Shown here: positions 1 to 7,015 of the stretch, one piece after another
How the letters are laid out: each line of letters begins with the position of its first letter
Numbering within the stretch: position 1 is the stretch's first letter
Assembly (NCBI GenBank): GCA_964536835.1
Contig: CAZIAZ010000052.1
Span: 1 to 17,769 of the forward strand
Length of the DNA: 17,769 bases
From: DAONFI01 sp035403485
GTDB lineage: Bacteria > Planctomycetota > Phycisphaerae > SM23-33
Direction: 5' to 3'
Notes under the pieces: model-generated
Told to the model about the DNA's origin: nothing
The model's database searches: none
Seen by the model: the letters and a program-made list of their open reading frames with translations, nothing else
Translations under genes and position numbers: made by a program

Positions 1-91
1 CAGCCGACGCCGCAAACAGCAACAAGCGCAAAGTCAAGTTTAATATGCTCTAAAAGCAGATTTTACAATCACCGTCTGATAATAATACTTT
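1..91. other. Unassigned left edge, possible gene end
   Basis: No gene can be assigned here with confidence. Plus-strand frame 2 runs in from the edge to a TAA at 41-43 with a basic tail (SRRRKQQQAQSQV). Frame 3 runs to a TAA at 51-53 (tail ADAANSNKRKVKFNML). Either could be the C-terminus of a gene convergent with the pump operon, and the terminator-like hairpin at 92-113 supports that reading. On the minus strand a TTG near 38 would open MTLRLLLFAASA, which resembles the start of a signal peptide and could be a gene running off the edge. The sequence available does not separate these possibilities. Confidence 0.2.
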
Positions 92-113
92 GGTGGCCAT
101 TCTCCACCTTTTT
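92..113 (+). terminator. Weak intrinsic terminator candidate
   Basis: GGTGG (92-96) pairs with CCACC (104-108) across a 7-base loop, and five T residues follow at once, then AATTTTA. The polarity suits transcription on the plus strand, arriving from beyond the left edge. On the minus strand the stem is followed by AAAG, so it is not a good terminator for the pump operon. The stem is only five base pairs. Confidence 0.35.
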
Positions 114-171
114 AATTTTATGCTTCACAGATTAATATTTCAAAAAGTTCGCATAAAAATTCCATCACATT

Positions 172-3100
172 TCAAAAATCTTCGTAACTCGGCATGGATT
201 TGTGATGTATCTGCGGCGCCGTGTTCATACCCATTTTTTCGGCAATTTTACTGGTCAGAACATACAGCGACGGCACAACCAGCAGCGTCAACATTGTCGC
301 ACAGCCCAGGCCGAAGATAACCGCCACCGCCATGCTTGACCACCACTGACTGGACGAACTCCGCCATGCAATGGACATGGTATGAAAATCGAAGCTGATT
401 CCTGTAACCATTGGAACCAGACCCAGCACGGTAGTTCCTGCGGTCAGCAGTACTGGCCTAAGTCTTGTTATGCCCGCTTCGACTGCGGCATCCTTGAGCG
501 TGTAGCCGCGCTGCTGCAACTGCCTGGTGTAATCCAACAGAACAATGGCATTGTTGACGACGACGCCTGCGAGGCTGATTACGCCCACACCCGTCATCAC
601 CACGCCAAACGGCTGGCGGAATATAAGCAGGCCAACGAAAACGCCGATAAGCGAAAGTATGACCGTAGACATGATGATAAGCGGCACGGAGAGCGTGTTG
701 AACTGCGCGACGAGTATGGCCACTATGAGCAGCAGTGCGATTATGAATGCCTTGGACAGGAAGGCGCGTGCCTTGTCGTCTTCTTCCTTTTCGCCGGCGT
801 ATTCTATGCGATAGCCAGCCGGCAGTTGCATATCGGCGAGTTTTTTCTGCACGTCAGCCAACACTTCCAGGCCGGGCCGGCCTTCAGCGTCGGCGGTTAT
901 CGTGACCACGCGTTTGCGGTTGATGCGGTGTATCGTGCCCAGGCCAGGCCGATATTCAAATTGTCCAAGCGAAGTCAGCGGCACAGCTCCGCCGTCGAGA
1001 GTCGGCACTCGCAATTTGAGCAGATCATCTACGCCGCGCCGCTTGGAAACCGCCGGCCGTAAACGAATGTCGTAATCGTCATTAAACTGCTGATACTCGC
1101 CGACCTTCGTTCCGTAAATCGCGGTTTTCAGAAATTGGGAAATCGAATTCGTGTCGGTTTCAAGGATGGCAGCCTGCACACGGTCGGGTATGAATATCAG
1201 TTCGGGTTTGGCGGCTTCCAGGTCGCTGCGCATGTTGACCATATTGGGAGTGCCCTTTATTTTCGCGGCGACTTCCTCACTGAGTTTTTCCAGCAGGCCC
1301 ATATCCTCGCCTATGATTCGCACCGTCACGGCTGAGCCGGTCGGCGGGCCTTCCTTGCGTTTTTCGACCTTAACCTCCGCACCCGGGAAATCTTCCAATT
1401 CATGGCGGACATCGGCTATCACTTCCGCAGATGGTTTTATGCGGTCTTCATAATCGGGAAATACCATCGTCAGGTCGGCTGTATGCGAGCCGGAATCGGA
1501 CGATGAACTGCCGATGTTGCCGCTGCTCGTACCAACATTAGCCACGATATTCTTGAAATTGTCAATCTGGCCCGGCGTCGCGGATTTGCGAAATTTTTCG
1601 ACGCGTTTTTCGATTATGCGAGCCAGCCTGTCCGTTTCCTTTATATTCGTTCCCTGCGGCAGACGGATATTGACAGTGCCCTCCTTCGGGTCAGTCAGCG
1701 GGAAGAGTTCTATGCCCAGGCCGCTTCGGGCGTATATGACCGTAATCACGACCAGCAGGCAGGCAGCCAGTAAAAGTGTAGTAGTCGGCCGCTGTAAAAC
1801 GAATTCAAGCAGGCTACGATATTTCCGTACAAACAGCGACGGCTGCTGTTCCTTGCTGCGAAGTTGCGAAGGCTTGCCCCAGAGGGAACATATCACAGGA
1901 TTTATCATCATGGCCACTATCAACGAACAGGTCAGGACTATTATGACCGTAAGCGGAAGATAATGCATGAAATCGCCCATAATGCCCGGCCAGAACAACA
2001 GCGGCAGGAAGGCGGCTATCGTAGTGGCGGTGGAGGCGATTACCGGCCAGGCGACTTCGGAAGTGGCTTTCATGGCCGCTTCCTTGCGTTCGTAGCCCAT
2101 TTCCATGAAGCGGTAGATGTTTTCCACGATGACGATGGCGTTGTCCACCAGCATGCCCAGCGCGAGTATCAGGCTGAACAGAACCACCATGTTCAACGTA
2201 AGACCAAGCGCCTGTATTATCGCGAAACTCATCAGCATGCTCAGCGGAATAGCCGTCGCCACTATAAGACTGCTGCGGATGCCCATGAAAATCATCAAAA
2301 CGCCGACTACCAGTATGAGACTGGTGAAAATATTGTTCTCCAGGTCCCTTATCATCAGACCTATTTCTTTCGACTGGTCGGTGGTGAGAGTAAAGACCAC
2401 GCCTTTGGGCACTATTTTTTCTGCGACTTTCAGGATGGCCTTGACCTTGTCGGCAATATCGACGATGTTGGCGCCGACGCGTTTCTTGACAGCCAGCGTT
2501 ATGCTCCGTTCGCCGTCCAGCCGCGAAAAACTCTCGCAATCCTTGAACGTGTCAACCGTGGTTGCCACGTCGGTAAGATATATCGGTTTGCCGCTTCGCA
2601 CGGCGATGGGGATACGGTTAATCTGGCTGGGGTCTTCAAACTTTCCAGGCACTCGCACGGAGAGCTTCATGCCCGTGGTTTCCAAGCCGCCGGCTGTCAT
2701 GGAGACATTCTCCGACGGAATGAATTTCATCAGCTCCGTAACGGTAAGGCCGTACTGCGCGACCTTGTCGGGATCTATCTGCAAAATGATTTCACGCTCA
2801 AGGGCGCCGAGCACGTCAACGCCAAGTACGCCGGGAACGGCTTCCATTTCCTCCTCCAGCCGCTCGGCGATGTCTTTCATGCGAGCCGGCGAAATATCGC
2901 CCGAAATGTTTACGGTAATTATCGGAATATCTGAAAAAGATATCTCCATGACGACGGGGTCTATGGGCTCGTCGGTATCCTGGGGCAGGTCGGGCTTGGC
3001 GAGGTCAACCTTGTTTTTCACGCGTTGCAGGGCGTCGTCGATGTCAACTTCAGGCATGAATTCCACGGTTATGGTACTAAGGCCTTCGGAACTTACGCTA

Positions 3101-3342
3101 CGCATCTCCTTTTTGCCCTTAAGGCCGGTGAGCTGGTTCTCTATTTTCGTGGTAATCGTGCTTTCAATATCCTCCGGCGCGGCGCCAGGATTGGTGGTAG
3201 TCACGATTATGTACGGAACTTTGACGTCCGGCGCACTTTCCCGCGGCAGCGTAACGTAGCTCATCGTCCCCATTACGATTATGAGCACGACCATGACCAT
3301 GACGGTCGTCCGGTTTTTTATTGCGACATCAGAGAGAATCAT
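172..3342 (-). CDS. RND-family efflux pump, inner-membrane permease
   Basis: This 1056-residue protein has the normal length of an AcrB/MexB-type RND permease. Such pumps are proton-driven trimers of the inner membrane that export toxic compounds through an adaptor and an outer-membrane channel. The N-terminal membrane segment (about residues 12-31) is followed by LPRESAPDV and the first periplasmic porter region (about 35-335). A block of membrane helices then carries GMLVDNAIVIVENI (about 396-409), where Asp400 matches the conserved proton-relay aspartate. The usual preceding second Asp (DD in AcrB) is Val here. The second half repeats the plan with GVVVNNAIVLLDY near 970. A Ser-rich stretch lies in the second periplasmic region. 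The ATG at 3342 is preceded by AGGAG (3352-3356) with a 9-base spacer, and the MFP stop codon lies 6 bases upstream. Expression is probably controlled by the TetR gene of the same operon. Substrate and exact RND subfamily cannot be told from this sequence. Confidence 0.96.
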   Translation of the reverse strand: MILSDVAIKNRTTVMVMVVLIIVMGTMSYVTLPRESAPDVKVPYIIVTTTNPGAAPEDIESTITTKIENQLTGLKGKKEMRSVSSEGLSTITVEFMPEVDIDDALQRVKNKVDLAKPDLPQDTDEPIDPVVMEISFSDIPIITVNISGDISPARMKDIAERLEEEMEAVPGVLGVDVLGALEREIILQIDPDKVAQYGLTVTELMKFIPSENVSMTAGGLETTGMKLSVRVPGKFEDPSQINRIPIAVRSGKPIYLTDVATTVDTFKDCESFSRLDGERSITLAVKKRVGANIVDIADKVKAILKVAEKIVPKGVVFTLTTDQSKEIGLMIRDLENNIFTSLILVVGVLMIFMGIRSSLIVATAIPLSMLMSFAIIQALGLTLNMVVLFSLILALGMLVDNAIVIVENIYRFMEMGYERKEAAMKATSEVAWPVIASTATTIAAFLPLLFWPGIMGDFMHYLPLTVIIVLTCSLIVAMMINPVICSLWGKPSQLRSKEQQPSLFVRKYRSLLEFVLQRPTTTLLLAACLLVVITVIYARSGLGIELFPLTDPKEGTVNIRLPQGTNIKETDRLARIIEKRVEKFRKSATPGQIDNFKNIVANVGTSSGNIGSSSSDSGSHTADLTMVFPDYEDRIKPSAEVIADVRHELEDFPGAEVKVEKRKEGPPTGSAVTVRIIGEDMGLLEKLSEEVAAKIKGTPNMVNMRSDLEAAKPELIFIPDRVQAAILETDTNSISQFLKTAIYGTKVGEYQQFNDDYDIRLRPAVSKRRGVDDLLKLRVPTLDGGAVPLTSLGQFEYRPGLGTIHRINRKRVVTITADAEGRPGLEVLADVQKKLADMQLPAGYRIEYAGEKEEDDKARAFLSKAFIIALLLIVAILVAQFNTLSVPLIIMSTVILSLIGVFVGLLIFRQPFGVVMTGVGVISLAGVVVNNAIVLLDYTRQLQQRGYTLKDAAVEAGITRLRPVLLTAGTTVLGLVPMVTGISFDFHTMSIAWRSSSSQWWSSMAVAVIFGLGCATMLTLLVVPSLYVLTSKIAEKMGMNTAPQIHHKSMPSYEDF

Positions 3343-3348
3343 GCGGCG

Positions 3349-4527
3349 TTACTCCTGGTCAGCCTTGAGCAGCGTATCCATGCCGGTCGAACGGATACGC
3401 ACCTTCTGGCCCGGCCCGACGAGACGTTGGCCGGCGACAATAAGCCTGTCGCCCTTTTTAAGGCCTTTCGAGATACGGATGAATTGGCCGCGCAGTAGCG
3501 AATAATCCAACTCGACATCCCTGCGCTGCGCCGTGTCGTTTTCTACGACATAAACGGCATGGCCCTGCTCCATAGGAATAATCACGCCCAGAGGAGCCAT
3601 TATCGGCGACTCCAGTTCTCTCCGCAACAGTTCCACCTTGACGAATTGGCCGCTGCGAAGAGCCCGATTTTTATTGTCGACCACAATCTCGACCCGCGTG
3701 GTATGCGTCTTTTCGTCGGCAAGATCACTGATGTAGGATATTTTACCCTGCAGTGTCGTCGGGCTGAACGTGCCGACGGTTATGTTCTGCTTCTGGCCCA
3801 ATTTCATATAGGATATGTCCCGTTCCGGAACTTCAACGACGATTTTCGCGGTATCCATATCGACAAATTCAGCCACCAAGTTTCCAGGCTGAACATATTC
3901 GCCAGCCTCCACCGGCAGCGAGTTGACGCGGCCGGTAATCGGTGCAACCACCACAGTCCGCTCAAGATTCGCCCTGCAAAGGTCATACGCCGCCTTAGCC
4001 ATGTCCCTGTTCATTTTTGTGGTTTCAAGCTCCGTCCTGGTAGCCACGTCTTTACCGTACAGCTCTGACACACGTTTGAATTCCTGCTGCTGAAACTCAT
4101 ATTCCGCCAGCGTTTTTTCACATTGTGCGAGAAGTATGTCGGTATTGATATAAACAATCGGCTGGCCCTGTTTGACGTAGTCGCCTTCATTCACGACGCC
4201 GGCTGAGGCTGGGCCGCGGGTTATTTCCATGCCTTTGCCGAGCCGATCGGCTTTGCCGGCATGGGCGTCAACCCGGCCGGCGACTTCGGCGGCTACGTCC
4301 ACAACCTTGTTCGGCTCAACATGGCCGGGCAGAGTTATGACGTCCCTGACGCTGCTGTCGGGATTTATTGTCATTACTTCAACCGTGACCGGCGGCGACT
4401 CAAGCACGGCCTGCTCATTCTTACTGTTCGGGTAGAATTTTATCACCAGAACCACTACGGCGACGGCAAAAATTATCGGCAGAGCTTTCGCCCATACCCA
4501 ACCTGATTTCTTGTGACCGAATTTCAT
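3349..4527 (-). CDS. RND efflux periplasmic adaptor (membrane fusion protein)
   Basis: This 392-residue HlyD/AcrA-type adaptor would bridge the RND permease and an outer-membrane channel. It has one N-terminal hydrophobic segment (about 13-30, ALPIIFAVAVVVLVI) with no lipobox Cys, so it is probably anchored by that helix. The barrel-sandwich half-motifs flank a helical hairpin: VAAEVAGRV (about 78-86) and VNEGDYVKQGQPIVYI (about 112-127) first, and VVAPITGRVNSLPVEAGEYV (about 193-212) second. The coiled hairpin lies between about 130 and 190. Beta-barrel and membrane-proximal domains follow. An extra stretch of about 20 residues (about 88-109, rich in Gly, Ala and Lys) interrupts the first lipoyl half, which is normally a tight turn. 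The start overlaps the tetR stop by four bases (ATGA, 4524-4527). Family assignment is firm; the substrate is unknown. Confidence 0.94.
   Translation of the reverse strand: MKFGHKKSGWVWAKALPIIFAVAVVVLVIKFYPNSKNEQAVLESPPVTVEVMTINPDSSVRDVITLPGHVEPNKVVDVAAEVAGRVDAHAGKADRLGKGMEITRGPASAGVVNEGDYVKQGQPIVYINTDILLAQCEKTLAEYEFQQQEFKRVSELYGKDVATRTELETTKMNRDMAKAAYDLCRANLERTVVVAPITGRVNSLPVEAGEYVQPGNLVAEFVDMDTAKIVVEVPERDISYMKLGQKQNITVGTFSPTTLQGKISYISDLADEKTHTTRVEIVVDNKNRALRSGQFVKVELLRRELESPIMAPLGVIIPMEQGHAVYVVENDTAQRRDVELDYSLLRGQFIRISKGLKKGDRLIVAGQRLVGPGQKVRIRSTGMDTLLKADQE
3352..3356 (-). promoter_or_regulatory. Ribosome binding site of the RND gene
   Basis: AGGAG lies 9 bases before the ATG at 3342. It sits inside the last codons of the upstream MFP gene (CAG GAG TAA), so a ribosome finishing the MFP stops on top of this site. 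That arrangement favours translational coupling of adaptor and pump. Confidence 0.7.
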
Positions 4528-5198
4528 ATATTTTTAACGCTCCCTATGGGTCCCATTATCCTGTCTATAGTATTCGATATTTCCGCGTAATCCTGCAAAC
4601 TCCAATCGCCGCCGATGCCAAGGATTTTCTGCAATCCAAGCCCGTCGAGAAACGCAACCAGCATCCGTGCCGACATATTCGGCGTCGTAAACCGTGAAAG
4701 TTCGCCGCATGATTGGCCCTGTGCAATAATATCCTCAATAACCTTGATATATTTCCGATAAAGCTCGTTTATGACATCATTCATGCCGCGAGTTTCTTCC
4801 CTGCCGGCTAACGCCCAGAACTCCATAAGCAATTTGCCGATATGGCTCTTGGTATCAAAACGGGTGAACGCAGTTTGAATTATCTTTAAAATTTTCTCGC
4901 GAACAGGCAGCGTCGGAGAATTCATTATTTCATCATAAATTTCACTATCTTTCGTCTGGGAGTACAGGAAAACCTCCTTAAAAATCTCCTGCTTGCTCCT
5001 GAAATAGTTGTAGACACTGCCTTTGCTTACGTTGGCTTCCGCGGCAATATCGTCCATTCGCGTAGCAGCGTACCCATGCCTGCTGAACACACGCTCGGCG
5101 GCATCGAGGAGTTCCATCTTCCTGGAATTCAAATCTTTTTTGTCTTTGACGTTATAAAACATTTTTTTATCGTCGCGAAAAATATCTAAGCTTATCAT
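4524..5198 (-). CDS. TetR-family transcriptional repressor
   Basis: This 224-residue protein has the TetR N-terminal DNA-binding domain at about residues 26-75. MELLDAAERVFSRHGYAATRM is followed by DDIAAEANVSKGSVYNYFRSK, a textbook helix-turn-helix with the YNYF recognition segment. The remainder is a helical ligand-binding and dimerisation domain. It is the first gene of the efflux operon and probably represses its own promoter by binding the 24-bp palindrome 82 bases upstream. The start is uncertain. The ATG at 5198 has no clear Shine-Dalgarno sequence, and the Met codon at 5162 would remove 12 residues without touching the domain. The Met at 5117 has AGGAAG directly against it, too close to be usual, and would cut into the N-terminal arm. 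The inducer is unknown, probably a pump substrate. Confidence 0.92.
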   Translation of the reverse strand: MISLDIFRDDKKMFYNVKDKKDLNSRKMELLDAAERVFSRHGYAATRMDDIAAEANVSKGSVYNYFRSKQEIFKEVFLYSQTKDSEIYDEIMNSPTLPVREKILKIIQTAFTRFDTKSHIGKLLMEFWALAGREETRGMNDVINELYRKYIKVIEDIIAQGQSCGELSRFTTPNMSARMLVAFLDGLGLQKILGIGGDWSLQDYAEISNTIDRIMGPIGSVKNI

Positions 5199-5271
5199 GT
5201 CACAGCCAACATCTTACATTTCATGCAGCAGCAACATTTTCCCAAAAATTTTCATCAATCGGTTTTTATAT

Positions 5272-5301
5272 ATTATATTCGTTGACTGACCGGTCAGTCA
5301 A
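5272..5301 (-). promoter_or_regulatory. Promoter of the tetR-MFP-RND operon
   Basis: On the minus strand TTGACT (5301 down to 5296) is followed after 18 bases by a perfect TATAAT (5277 down to 5272). Transcription would start near 5265, leaving a leader of about 67 bases before the ATG at 5198. The -35 box and the whole spacer lie under the palindromic operator, so a bound repressor would block RNA polymerase directly. Confidence 0.75.
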
Positions 5302-5303
5302 CG
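5280..5303. promoter_or_regulatory. Perfect 24-bp palindrome, TetR operator candidate
   Basis: The half-site CGTTGACTGACC (5280-5291) is mirrored exactly in 5292-5303, so all 24 bases pair in a palindrome with no central gap. TGACTGACCGGTCAGTCA-like sequences are familiar operators of TetR-family repressors that control efflux operons. Each arm contains TTGACT, so the same element supplies a -35 box in both directions. Its position between tetR and lysA, over the tetR promoter, makes autoregulation by the adjacent TetR protein very likely. Confidence 0.85.
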
Positions 5304-5311
5304 GCTATGTT
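5282..5311 (+). promoter_or_regulatory. Candidate lysA promoter sharing the operator
   Basis: On the plus strand TTGACT (5282-5287) is followed after 18 bases by TATGTT (5306-5311). The spacing equals that of the divergent tetR promoter. Transcription would begin near 5318, leaving a leader of about 67 bases before the lysA ATG at 5385. The -10 box is weaker than that of tetR. If real, lysA would be repressed by the same TetR protein. No better promoter was seen upstream of lysA. Confidence 0.45.
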
Positions 5312-5384
5312 TTATGCTTTTATGGCGGTTTGGCCGGAAAATAGGCTTGTGATTTTTATCCAAATGGTTATCTTTAGTCACATT

Positions 5385-6677
5385 ATGGATAAGTTTAACT
5401 ATAAAGACGGCAAGCTGTACTGCGAAGACGTGCCGGTTGCAGAGATAGCTGAAAAAATCGGCACGCCGGCATACATATATTCCGCCAACACTATCCGCGA
5501 GCATTATCGCAAGATAGAAGCGGCGTTTTCGGAATTGGATACGACCATATGCTTTTCAATCAAATCATTAGCCAACCTCAGCATAATGAAGTTGCTAAAA
5601 AACCTCGGCAGCGGTTTTGACGTCGTCAGCGGCGGCGAACTGGCCCGCGTACAAGCCATCGGCGGCGACGTCAAAAAGGTCGTTTACGCCGGAGTCGGCA
5701 AAACAGACCGTGAAATAAGTGAAGCCCTGCAAGCCGGCATAGGATGGTTCAATATCGAAAGCGAAATGGAATTCGAAAACCTCGCCAGGCTAGCCGGCGA
5801 AATTAATTGCACCGCCCATGCAGCCCTGCGAATCAATCCTGACGTTTACGACCCCAAAACCCATGCCTACACCACCACGGGCAAGAAGGAAACCAAGTTT
5901 GGCGTGGATATTGACCGTGCAGGAGCATTTTTTGAGAAATATGGGAAAAATCCGAACGTCCGGCTGGACAGCATTCACCTGCATATCGGTTCGCCGATTT
6001 ATTCTCCTCAGCCGTACATAGCTGCTATCAACAAGACGTTGGCATTCGTTAAGGATATGCGTGCAAAAGGTTTGGAGATAAACACGCTCGACCTGGGCGG
6101 CGGTTTTGCTGCCGATTACGAGGAAGGCGCAAGCCCACTGGCGATAGATTACGCAGCCGCCATCGTACCGCTGCTCAAAGGCCAGGGATTGAAACTCATA
6201 CTCGAACCCGGCCGCCACATCGCATGCAATGCCGGCATACTTCTGATGAAGGTGCTGTATACCAAAAAAGGCGGCGAGAAAAATTTCATCATCGTCGATG
6301 CAGCCATGACGGACAATATCCGCCCCGCTCTCTACGAGGCAAGACATTTCATATATCCCTCTAAGCTGGAAGCGGACGAATTCCCCCCAAATCGCCGTTT
6401 CGATTTCCAACCAGCCAAAGGCATAAAAGTGAACGTCGTAGGCGGCGTATGCGAATCGGCGGACGTGCTGGCGAAAGACCGCGTGCTGCCGCCGGTAAAA
6501 CGCGGCGACCTGCTGGCGATGTTCTCCGCCGGCGCATACTGTTTCACCATGTCCAGCCAGTATAACACCCGTCCGCGTGCGGCTGAAGTGCTGGTGGACG
6601 GCGAAAAATTCAGAGTCATACGCAAACGGGAAGATTACAGAGATATCTTCGCCACTGAGCTTGATGCCATAAAATAA
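5385..6677 (+). CDS. lysA: Diaminopimelate decarboxylase
   Basis: This PLP enzyme converts meso-2,6-diaminopimelate to L-lysine and CO2, the last step of lysine synthesis, in the cytoplasm. From the ATG at 5385 it has 430 residues, normal for the family. The fold-III alanine-racemase-like barrel carries the PLP lysine in CFSIKSLAN (Lys60), GSGFDVVSGGEL (76-85), HLHIGSPI (His200), DLGGGFAADY (236-245) and EPGRHI (274-279). The C-terminal beta domain has GGVCESADVLAKDR (353-366, catalytic Cys356) and AGAYCFTMSSQYN (382-394). The reading frame stays open to a Met at 5307, but the extra 26 residues are hydrophobic and unlike the family, and they overlap the likely promoter. MDKFNYKDGKLYCEDV is the expected N-terminus. 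No clear Shine-Dalgarno site precedes it. It is divergent from the efflux tetR gene. A related decarboxylase specificity cannot be excluded, but the motifs favour LysA. Confidence 0.93.
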   Translation: MDKFNYKDGKLYCEDVPVAEIAEKIGTPAYIYSANTIREHYRKIEAAFSELDTTICFSIKSLANLSIMKLLKNLGSGFDVVSGGELARVQAIGGDVKKVVYAGVGKTDREISEALQAGIGWFNIESEMEFENLARLAGEINCTAHAALRINPDVYDPKTHAYTTTGKKETKFGVDIDRAGAFFEKYGKNPNVRLDSIHLHIGSPIYSPQPYIAAINKTLAFVKDMRAKGLEINTLDLGGGFAADYEEGASPLAIDYAAAIVPLLKGQGLKLILEPGRHIACNAGILLMKVLYTKKGGEKNFIIVDAAMTDNIRPALYEARHFIYPSKLEADEFPPNRRFDFQPAKGIKVNVVGGVCESADVLAKDRVLPPVKRGDLLAMFSAGAYCFTMSSQYNTRPRAAEVLVDGEKFRVIRKREDYRDIFATELDAIK

Positions 6678-7015
6678 TTTTACACACGCGGCAAATGGCG
6701 GATTTTATCAGATGGCTGAAGGTTTTACGTTGTTTTCCAAAATTTTCCCAAATTGCCTGCCGCCTGTCGAACTGCATCGGCAAAAAAATATCTGATTAAG
6801 TTCTTGACATCTTGCAGGCGTTGTTGTAGTTAATATCCCTCGAAAGTTTGGCCTGCGGTGAAGGTGTGCAAATGCCGCAGGGCTCTCTTTGCCGGTCCGC
6901 GAAACTGGCCGGTTCTGAAATTGCGTATAAATTCCAGTTTTTAACATGGCGGTTTGACACTGCGCTTAAAAACAGGAATCAGGCCAATATAAACCTTTTT
7001 ATCACGAGGAGTGTC
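6678..7015 (+). other. 338-base gap with possible structured pckG leader
   Basis: No convincing gene or terminator is visible between lysA and pckG. A consensus TTGACA at 6804-6809 stands 17 bases before TAGTTA (6827-6832), a weak -10, which would give a leader of about 175 bases. Within that leader CCTGCGG (6852-6858) can pair with CCGCAGG (6875-6881), and GCCGGT (6891-6896) can pair with ACTGGC (6904-6909, one G-U pair). A second TTGACA lies at 6954-6959 and a TATAAA at 6988-6993, but they are too far apart to work as one promoter. The pckG frame is open from 6848, but that stretch lacks family similarity. Confidence 0.4.
6804..6832 (+). promoter_or_regulatory. Candidate pckG promoter
   Basis: TTGACA (6804-6809) matches the -35 consensus in full. 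At 17 bases it is followed by TAGTTA (6827-6832), a poor -10 match. AT-rich TTAATAT overlaps just downstream and could serve with a longer spacer. The pairing of a perfect -35 with a weak -10 leaves this uncertain. Confidence 0.35.

Noticed and set aside
2117..3259. Long plus-strand open frame of 380 codons
   Set aside because: It is antisense to the RND permease, which has clear family motifs and normal length. The antisense translation is Ser/Thr/Met-rich and without recognisable domains. Similar shadows at 1864-2934, 382-1062 and 1814-2539 were rejected for the same reason.
5307..5384. N-terminal extension of LysA by 26 residues
   Set aside because: The extension is hydrophobic, overlaps the likely -10 box and lacks a ribosome binding site. 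The family N-terminus begins naturally at the Met at 5385.
5790..6410. Antisense 206-codon frame within lysA
   Set aside because: It shows no domain and lies fully opposite a gene with all its catalytic motifs intact.
6726..6790. Hairpin TGCCG...CGGCA with A-tract as a lysA terminator
   Set aside because: The tail after the stem is A-rich on the plus strand, not T-rich, and the stem is five base pairs with a long loop.
6848..7015. N-terminal extension of PEP carboxykinase by 56 residues
   Set aside because: The family length and the GAGGAG site at 7006-7011 favour the ATG at 7016, and the extension shows no similarity to the family.
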